A program made the translations under genes and the position numbers. The notes below the pieces were generated by a model. The model saw nothing but the letters and a program-made list of their open reading frames with translations, was not told the origin of the DNA and did not search any database. From Phallusia mammillata (lineage: Eukaryota > Chordata > Ascidiacea > Phlebobranchia > Ascidiidae): a stretch of 64,000 bases of DNA. The number at the start of each line of letters is the position of its first letter. Within the stretch, counting starts at the first letter, position 1. The DNA lies in assembly GCA_003260075.1 (NCBI GenBank), contig QLIY01000044.1, positions 70,965 to 134,964 on the forward strand, read 5' to 3'. This document shows positions 51,201-64,000 of this stretch, piece by piece.

Positions 51201-51519
51201 AATGAACAATCATCCGGAAACAAACATTTATCATGTTAAAACACATTGAAGTAGATTTTTTTTATTTTAGAAACACAATCATTTATACATGATTTTTTTT
51301 AACATAAAAGACTGTGATTTTGTACACCAATACACCAACTTTTACTCCTTTAACTACAATAATGAATAAACATAGCCAATATGCAGTCTTGTGATGATAT
51401 TAAAATAAAACTGTTACCTCCAAATGTCGAAGAAGTTGGGACAAAGAACTTTCTGATGGATTGCTGCAGTATTGCGATATTCCCAAAAGCAAGGATTTTA
51501 CACAGCTGTTCACTTCCAT
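33294..51519 (-). CDS. CIP2A: CIP2A, inhibitor of protein phosphatase 2A
   Basis: Twenty-two exons, 942 aa (human 905): 51418-51519, 50849-51008, 48923-49035, 48310-48404, 48058-48154, 47588-47707, 47346-47476, 46662-46740, 45883-46062, 44109-44280, 42840-42972, 42242-42341, 42057-42175, 41018-41173, 40220-40304, 39993-40073, 39104-39263, 38131-38278, 37205-37318, 35776-35998, 34768-34872, 33294-33449. The start MEVNSCVKSLLLGISQY aligns with the vertebrate start, and the armadillo-type N-terminal half follows (to ~530, ending ALPLPDFPAIL). The best match is HLQDLLEAKTLALAQADRLI at the start of the long C-terminal coiled coil. CIP2A restrains PP2A-B56 and, with TOPBP1, tethers broken chromosomes in mitosis. 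Intron 2 holds the N gap. Introns carry many MITEs. Confidence 0.92.
33810..34237. mobile_element. hAT-type MITE with 8-bp target duplication (CIP2A intron 21)
   Basis: 428 bp, ends TAGTGATGCACCGAA and TTCGGTGCATCACTA, flanked by GTTTATAT on both sides. The interior is rich in TTCGGCC/GGCCGAA inverted words, so the transcript could form a long hairpin. Confidence 0.9.
34867..35074. repeat. Duplication at the CIP2A exon 21 acceptor, joined by a 12-G run
   Basis: Sequence around 34867-34984 recurs at 34997-35074, including the exon edge GATGAAACCTG. G occupies 34985-34996, of which two bases (AGCGG) are genuine. The left copy also has three tandem TATTTAAACTTACATGCATA units where the right has one. 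Confidence 0.85.
35365..35690. repeat. Tandem repeat without a G run (CIP2A intron 20)
   Basis: A unit of roughly 165 bp beginning AATCCACATCCCATCTTTTA occurs at 35381 and 35525. The sub-motifs AACTCGG.TATTGGGCGGT and AATCCCGATCC follow in each. Unlike the other duplications there is no filler, so this is probably a true tandem repeat. Confidence 0.65.
36115..36735. repeat. Three G runs bounding two fragments that duplicate the following sequence (CIP2A intron 19)
   Basis: G runs at 36115-36124, 36269-36279 and 36407-36417. Fragment 36125-36268 matches 36418-36566; fragment 36280-36406 matches 36609-36735. Two short allelic contigs appear placed before the continuous copy. Confidence 0.85.
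36488..36826. mobile_element. MITE with ATCGG-rich inverted ends (CIP2A intron 19)
   Basis: Ends AGGGATAGACAGATT and TCGGTCTATCTCTGA, with many TATCGG/CCGATA words inside. Probable target duplication TAACAAAT/TAATAAAT, with one mismatch. Confidence 0.6.
37427..37885. mobile_element. hAT-type MITE with 8-bp target duplication (CIP2A intron 18)
   Basis: Starts CAGGGATGTCAAGC, ends TTTGACACCCCTG, flanked by GACTAAAC on both sides (37419-37426, 37886-37893). A 12-G run lies inside at 37635-37646, with no duplicated flank that I can see. Confidence 0.9.
38248..38829. repeat. ~270-300 bp duplication with a partial copy of CIP2A exon 18, joined by ten G
   Basis: 38248-38552 is homologous to 38563-38829. 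G occupies 38553-38562. The right copy keeps only the first 32 nt of exon 18 (38563-38594). The body of the block belongs to the TTAATCGCAT repeat family also seen at 46395-46570 and 49306-49480. Confidence 0.85.
39324..39694. mobile_element. hAT-type MITE with 8-bp target duplication (CIP2A intron 16)
   Basis: 371 bp, ends TAGTGATGGGACGAG and TAGTCCCATCACTA, flanked by GTAAGCTT on both sides. GTACTCGG-type words recur inside. Confidence 0.9.
39810..39965 (+). repeat. tRNA-derived SINE-like fragment
   Basis: Box A-like CGCCAAGTGGTTAGTGC near 39813 and box B-like GTGAGTTCTAATCC near 39853, followed by an unrelated tail. The spacing is that of a tRNA promoter. It lacks a matching acceptor stem, so it is a SINE rather than a gene. 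Confidence 0.5.
40446..40661. mobile_element. hAT-type MITE with 8-bp target duplication (CIP2A intron 14)
   Basis: 216 bp, starts CAGTAGTTCTCAAACTG, ends AAGTTTAAGAACCACTG, flanked by CACTACAC on both sides. The end sequence recurs as a fragment at 18381-18407. Confidence 0.9.
40795..40935 (+). repeat. tRNA-derived SINE-like element
   Basis: A near-perfect box A (TAGCTCAGTTGGTA, 40804-40817) and box B (GGTTCAATTCC, 40849-40859) at tRNA spacing, but the acceptor arms do not pair well and a non-tRNA tail follows (CTTGCCATGTGGGAATGC). A SINE head is likelier than a functional tRNA. Confidence 0.55.
41825..41989. repeat. ~75-bp duplication joined by ten G (CIP2A intron 13)
   Basis: 41825-41900 and 41911-41989 are near copies ending at CACAAAGA. 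G occupies 41901-41910. Confidence 0.87.
43459..44061. mobile_element. hAT-type MITE (CIP2A intron 10), interrupted by two G-run duplications
   Basis: Starts CAGGGGTGGCCAA, ends TTGCCCACACCTG. Target duplication ATATATAC/ATTTATAC, with one mismatch. Inverted CGATCGACC words lie near both ends. Two assembly-type duplications sit inside. Confidence 0.8.
43633..43908. repeat. Two consecutive duplications joined by G runs
   Basis: 43633-43699 repeats at 43710-43777 (G at 43700-43709). 43780-43838 repeats at 43850-43908 (G at 43839-43849, one base genuine). Confidence 0.85.
44508..44849. mobile_element. hAT-type MITE (CIP2A intron 9)
   Basis: Starts CAGTGTTTCTTAACC, ends GGTTAAGAACCGCTG. The same family as 20928-21270, sharing GTACCCCCTG and CCAAGGGGTAC blocks. 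The 8-bp flanks match at six of eight positions. It sits inside a larger GGGGTCC-rich repeat running to about 45375. Confidence 0.8.
46139..46325. mobile_element. MITE with inverted arms (CIP2A intron 8)
   Basis: Arms GTTTAATGGTAAAAATAACG and the inverted form CGTTATTTTCACCATTAAAC enclose about 145 bp containing TTCAAACGTTTCAGCAAATG. Related pieces occur near 25660-25760 and 28645-28710. Confidence 0.6.
46925..47326. mobile_element. hAT-type MITE with 8-bp target duplication (CIP2A intron 7)
   Basis: 402 bp, ends TAGGGATGTGCC and GGGCACATCCCTA, flanked by CTATTTAT on both sides. It shares TTCTGTTTGGTCGAGCA with the unit at 20628-21458. Confidence 0.9.
49306..50681. mobile_element. Tc1/pogo-like element with TA target site, containing the assembly gap
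   Basis: Left end CAGACTAATCCGGTTAATCG, right end the inverted form AACCGGATTCGTCTG, each flanked by TA. It spans ~1.4 kb and includes the N gap at 49742-50326. Internal TTAATCGCAT words match the repeat at 38248-38829. No transposase frame is visible in the readable parts. It lies in CIP2A intron 2. Confidence 0.72.
49742..50326. other. Assembly gap (585 N)
   Basis: Unknown bases inside CIP2A intron 2 and inside a TA-flanked element. Open frames running across it are meaningless. Confidence 0.99.
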
Positions 51520-52277
51520 TGTAAAATCTTCAGTAAACGAAAGAAAATGGTCAACTTTGCCACGTTTTTTTGCGAAAACAAAGTTGCAAAACAATCTTCA
51601 AATCAAATAGACCGCTAAATAGTTTCCGTAGTTACGCTCGAATGCACTCATACAATTTTCCTTTACGGCAAATAAATTCCAAATTTTTGGAAAATATTTT
51701 AACTTTCATGCAAATAAAATAATCCAAAGAATGGAAAAAATGCTATATAAGTTAGTAAAAAACTATTCTAGTTTGGTAAGGACAAAAAGTTAGTAAAAAA
51801 CTATTCTAACTTGGTGAGGACAAATACAAATCACATATTTTTAGGAAATACGTCGAAATGATTGAGATAAAATAAAATAACACAACCAGAAATAACAAAA
51901 ATGACAAATAAAGGGAATGCAGGAAGAAGAAATGTTAGCTGTTTTTTAATCTATTATAATTAAATGCAAACAATAAACCATTATTTTACGATATCTATGA
52001 CCTCACGTTGGCCATGCGAGAAAATAATCCATCCAACATCCATCGACCATCGCCACTGTTTTGTATTGTTATTTATTTTTTACCTGTTTTCTTGCTGTTT
52101 TTATTATTTAAATTGGAAAACTTGGAAAGGTGGTTTATTGTTATTTTGAGGTTGTTTGTTTTGTGTTAAAGAGATAATTTTTCTAAGTTATTGAACTGTT
52201 GTATTGCTTTTTTTCTGGTTGTGTTTCAAAGTTTGTTAGATCTTGAATTTAGCAAAAAAAATCAACTACAGACGGCG
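51520..52277. promoter_or_regulatory. Shared upstream region of the head-to-head pair CIP2A and BOP1
   Basis: 758 bp between the two start codons. It includes a small tandem repeat (AGTTAGTAAAAAACTATTCT, twice near 51750-51800). No core promoter element stands out. An AG acceptor-like CTACAG lies six bases before the BOP1 ATG. Confidence 0.5.
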
Positions 52278-60831
<8,554 letters not shown>

Positions 60832-60914
60832 CGATTGATGATTGTTACCACAATAAAACATTTCTTATAAATTACACAGTTGCATATTTGTAGTTGACAG
60901 TCGATGACATTTAA

Positions 60915-61928
60915 TTATACAATTAGCACCATTTTTCCCTTGCTGCCACTGTTGCTAATAATTTCTCTATGTGCCCTTTGCACATCATTAAGCGAAAACT
61001 CCTTTCCAATGCATGGATTGATCCTTCCAGTTTTCACTCTTGCACTTATTGCTCGATTCATCTCGGAAAATTCCTCTTTTGTTGTTACAGCAAGTGCAAC
61101 ACCTTCCACTCTGCTTTCTTTACCCATTATAAGCCTGGGGTTCATTTCAATTGTTCCACGACAACCAACGATAACTATACGACCTTTTGGGGCCACAATC
61201 TCCAAATCACGGTTGAGATTGACATTCGACAACATTTCAATGATAATATCTGGCCCATGACCATTTGTAGCTTCTAAAATTTTATCTGTGTAACCTTTTT
61301 CCTTGTGGTTAAAAGCCCTCTCCGCTCCTTGTTGGAGAACAACATCCATGCCCTCTTTTGAACCAGCTGTCCCAAACACCTTCATTCCATGTGAAACAGC
61401 CAATTGACAAGCAGCCATTCCAACACCACCACTTGCACCATGGACCAATAATACATCACTTGCTTTAGCATTTGCCTTGAGAAAAAGAGCTTTATATGCA
61501 GTGAAATAGGGTGTACCAATTGCTGCACCCTTCCTAAAATCAAAGTCGTTAGGCAAAGGCATAAGCCAGTCCGAATGTACAGCGCAGTATTCAGCATATG
61601 CCCCACTCTTCACTCGCATAAATGATGCTACACGGTCCCCTTCCTTGAACTTAGTAACGTTCGCACCAATAGCCACAATAGTTCCAGAAATATCGTTACC
61701 AGGTACATATGGCAACTTAGGAAGCATTTTATAGTTTCCAGACCGTATGTATGTTTCCACTGGGTTAACTCCAATAGCTGCTACTTTGACCATAACTTCA
61801 CCAGATTCCACCGTTGGAATTGGGACATTGCGCTGGACTTCCAAGACACTTTCGTCTCCAAACTTTGACACCACGACAGCACGCATTGCGGTGGAAGACA
61901 AGACTTTTCCACCTTTTGAGCTAAGCAT
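60915..61928 (-). CDS. CRYZ: Zeta-crystallin-like NADPH:quinone oxidoreductase
   Basis: A single exon of 337 aa in this model (human CRYZ 329). It is a medium-chain dehydrogenase/reductase without the zinc-binding cysteines. An N-terminal GroES-like domain carries GVNPVETYIRSGNYKMLPKL and PGNDISGTI. The Rossmann fold has the NADPH-binding HGASGGVGMAACQLA. Late motifs are DIIIEMLSNVNLNRDLE and GCRGTIEMNPR. The family reduces quinones with NADPH in the cytosol and can bind AU-rich RNA. The frame stays open upstream to 62159, but TTTTGCAG|TGCAAACATG looks like a splice or trans-splice acceptor ten bases before this ATG, and the upstream residues have no counterpart in the family. The next ATG is 61886. 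Tail-to-tail with BOP1, 83 bp apart. Confidence 0.93.
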   Translation of the reverse strand: MLSSKGGKVLSSTAMRAVVVSKFGDESVLEVQRNVPIPTVESGEVMVKVAAIGVNPVETYIRSGNYKMLPKLPYVPGNDISGTIVAIGANVTKFKEGDRVASFMRVKSGAYAEYCAVHSDWLMPLPNDFDFRKGAAIGTPYFTAYKALFLKANAKASDVLLVHGASGGVGMAACQLAVSHGMKVFGTAGSKEGMDVVLQQGAERAFNHKEKGYTDKILEATNGHGPDIIIEMLSNVNLNRDLEIVAPKGRIVIVGCRGTIEMNPRLIMGKESRVEGVALAVTTKEEFSEMNRAISARVKTGRINPCIGKEFSLNDVQRAHREIISNSGSKGKMVLIV

Positions 61929-64000
61929 GTTTGCACTGCAAAATTCCTGGTCTATGCGATTGTTTCTGTATGGAAAAAAGGTTGTGCCTTTCGTGGTCAA
62001 AACATATGATGTACATTCTAATATAATTAATATAAAGGTAAAACAATAACAGATATCTGCTTGCAACATCATCAACAGGGCAAACAAAACGAACATGTAA
62101 ACAGTGTGAAGTAAAACATGACTCGACGCCTTGCACGCATGACTTGTCACGCATTGCAAATGAAAAAAAAATCTGGCAGAAGTAACAGTCTGCTGGACAT
62201 CAACAAAATCATATATATAGTACTAAATTTGGGGAAAAATTACATCCTAGGTTTAGGAGGCTAAAATGAAGCGGATGGCATTATTACGTGTTCACAAATA
62301 TATTAGATATTGCTCGCATGAATGGGCACGCCTAATTAATTAAGCACAGCAGCAAAACAGCAACAGCATCATAAACCTCGAATTTCGTTACCGAGTACTC
62401 GGCTTCTGGCTCGGTTCAGCCCATACCTGATGTTTGGACATACAATACAGATGACAATATTACATAGTTATATATCTAGGCCTATCAACTGTCAAAGTTG
62501 TTCCCCTTCTGTTAGACATGTTATGCCAAGCGCACAGGGACAATCATCTGTGAAAAACACGTGCTGTAAGTGCTGTAACAATTCACTGTGGCAACAATAA
62601 GTTTGTCTGAGTATTGCACCGTTTTGTGTGTGAAAGATCATTGGATGAAAACTGATGAACTGGAAAAATGCGTATTTGAAACTCCGAAAGCTGACCTGGA
62701 GGAAAGCATACGTATGTCGAACTTATTTGTCTGAATGAAAGCTGGTACGCGACACATTGCCTAAAAGCACGTTAATCAGGATAAAAAACTTGTGTGGTAC
62801 TGTAGCCTATACATAACTACAGTTATGTAAATATGAAATTTAAAGAGTCTTTTGTGAACACAAATGAGACTCAGCTCCATCCTTCAACAATAAAACAAAC
62901 AAGTTAAACAATTTTATGCATTAGAATTTAGATCATTTGTCCTGGTCCCGTAAGCTTTGGTGGCGTTTTTTTTTTTATAAAATCCATTGTTGGCAATAGT
63001 TTAGTCGAGAAAGCATCAAGCATATCTATGTGTGGTACAGAGAGGTGAAATTTATGTTTTGCAAATCAAGTTGAAGGCGGTTTCAACATAACATTTGACT
63101 TTGTCGCAATCAGCTTAAAAATAGCAACGCAAGCACTTTTGGTCGTGAACCAGTATGACATTTAATATTACGACAGGGGGCGTCTGATGGCACTGTAAAA
63201 GTGTCAAAAGAACAGCCAGGCCACTACGAGACTGACTTGCGGTGTAATGAGTGTTCGTTTGATTTGGCTGATATCCAGTGAACGTGAAATACCTTGCTCG
63301 GCCGCGACCTCAAGTTTGTTGTTCAAAACTCTCAAAAACGTCCCAGACCGTGTCGCATTTCTTTTTGACAGCTCACAGCCAAAAACTGATTTGATGTCAG
63401 ACGAACACTTAAGTTGGGCTGGATTGAAGACGCTGTTATTGCCTTGTTATGACATTGGCCGTTATTGTTCGACGTCTGATTTAAATACCTCTAATGATTG
63501 TTTGAAATACTAACATAGCCGTTAATAGCAACTAAACTGACGTTTTGTGAATTTTTGAGCACAGTATGAATAACCTTTTATCATGTTAATACAATAACAC
63601 ATAATTTGCCAAATAAATGGCAAAATGAGAGCGCTAAAGGTTAGACACGTGAAGTTCTAACTATCCTTTCGCAGGTAAGCATTGAGATTGCGCTGTCTGG
63701 CAAAGTTATGCAACACAATATGCGTGTCTTTCTGACTTATTGTATGCAAATCTGACGCTATGATTTTTTTAGAAGTGGTTATTTGCTTTTATAAAATATT
63801 TTAAGATGCAAATTACATGAAAATATTTAGTAAGTCAAGGTGAAGAAAATCAATTTATTAAAATGAATAGATGCTGGTATTAAAATGCTGAAATACGAGA
63901 CAACCCGTTTTGTACAACAACTGAAAACATGTTACACATCATTAATCGCGAAATCACGCACACAGAAATAACTGCACGAACTTGACAGCAAAAAAACTGG
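61929..64000. other. Region upstream of CRYZ with no supported gene
   Basis: The upstream end of the CRYZ reading frame, its probable intron or 5' leader and promoter lie at the left. A remnant of the GTACTCGGCTTCTGGCTCGG MITE family is near 62390-62425. A short frame at 63247-63513 shows no domain, splice context or recognisable similarity. I see nothing else. Confidence 0.5.

Noticed and set aside
63247..63513. 88-codon frame near the right edge
   Set aside because: No domain, no similarity I can recognise and no splice signals; length is within chance for this composition.

Overview
This is an intron-rich, AT-rich animal genomic window. The genes are metazoan orthologues with GT-AG introns, and many non-autonomous transposons sit in the introns. 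Gene content, rather diverged proteins, and pairs of sequence copies that look like very different alleles suggest an outbred marine invertebrate deuterostome. An ascidian tunicate is my best guess, but the sequence alone does not prove it.

Layout: the last three coding exons of sestrin (1-1381, +); an ER-anchored ubiquitin-conjugating enzyme UBE2J1 (5943-8094, -); a large protein joining a DUF294/GlnD-like nucleotidyltransferase motif to TPR repeats (8850-12697, -); IQCE, a ciliary Hedgehog-pathway scaffold with coiled coils and three IQ motifs (15656-30449, -); a small gene related to the C-terminal module of PYM/eIF2A (31721-33248, +); CIP2A, the PP2A inhibitor (33294-51519, -, 22 exons rebuilt, 942 aa); BOP1, a ribosome-biogenesis WD40 protein (52278-60831, +, 17 exons, 715 aa); and CRYZ-type quinone oxidoreductase (60915-61928, -). 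The right half alternates strictly: IQCE and the PYM-like gene are head-to-head, the PYM-like gene and CIP2A tail-to-tail (45 bp), CIP2A and BOP1 head-to-head, and BOP1 and CRYZ tail-to-tail (83 bp). I joined exons by reading splice sites and phase. Every multi-exon model closes in frame. The genes do not form one pathway.

The strongest non-genic signal is a set of 23 short G runs, all on the + strand and all 10-12 long. Most reduce to exactly ten G once flanking genuine Gs are removed. Almost all sit where a 50-1400 bp block is followed by a slightly diverged copy of itself. I read these as assembly joins between alternative haplotype fragments with a fixed ten-base filler, not as biology. 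They create false duplicated exons in IQCE and partial exon copies in CIP2A. A 40-G run, a 97-C run and a 585-N gap are probably related assembly problems.

Transposons: at least nine hAT-type MITEs have readable 8-bp target duplications, one nested in another. There are also pogo/Tigger-like TA-flanked elements, tRNA-derived SINE fragments and a ~113-127 bp minisatellite. The best candidate for poorly described biology is the animal nucleotidyltransferase-TPR protein.
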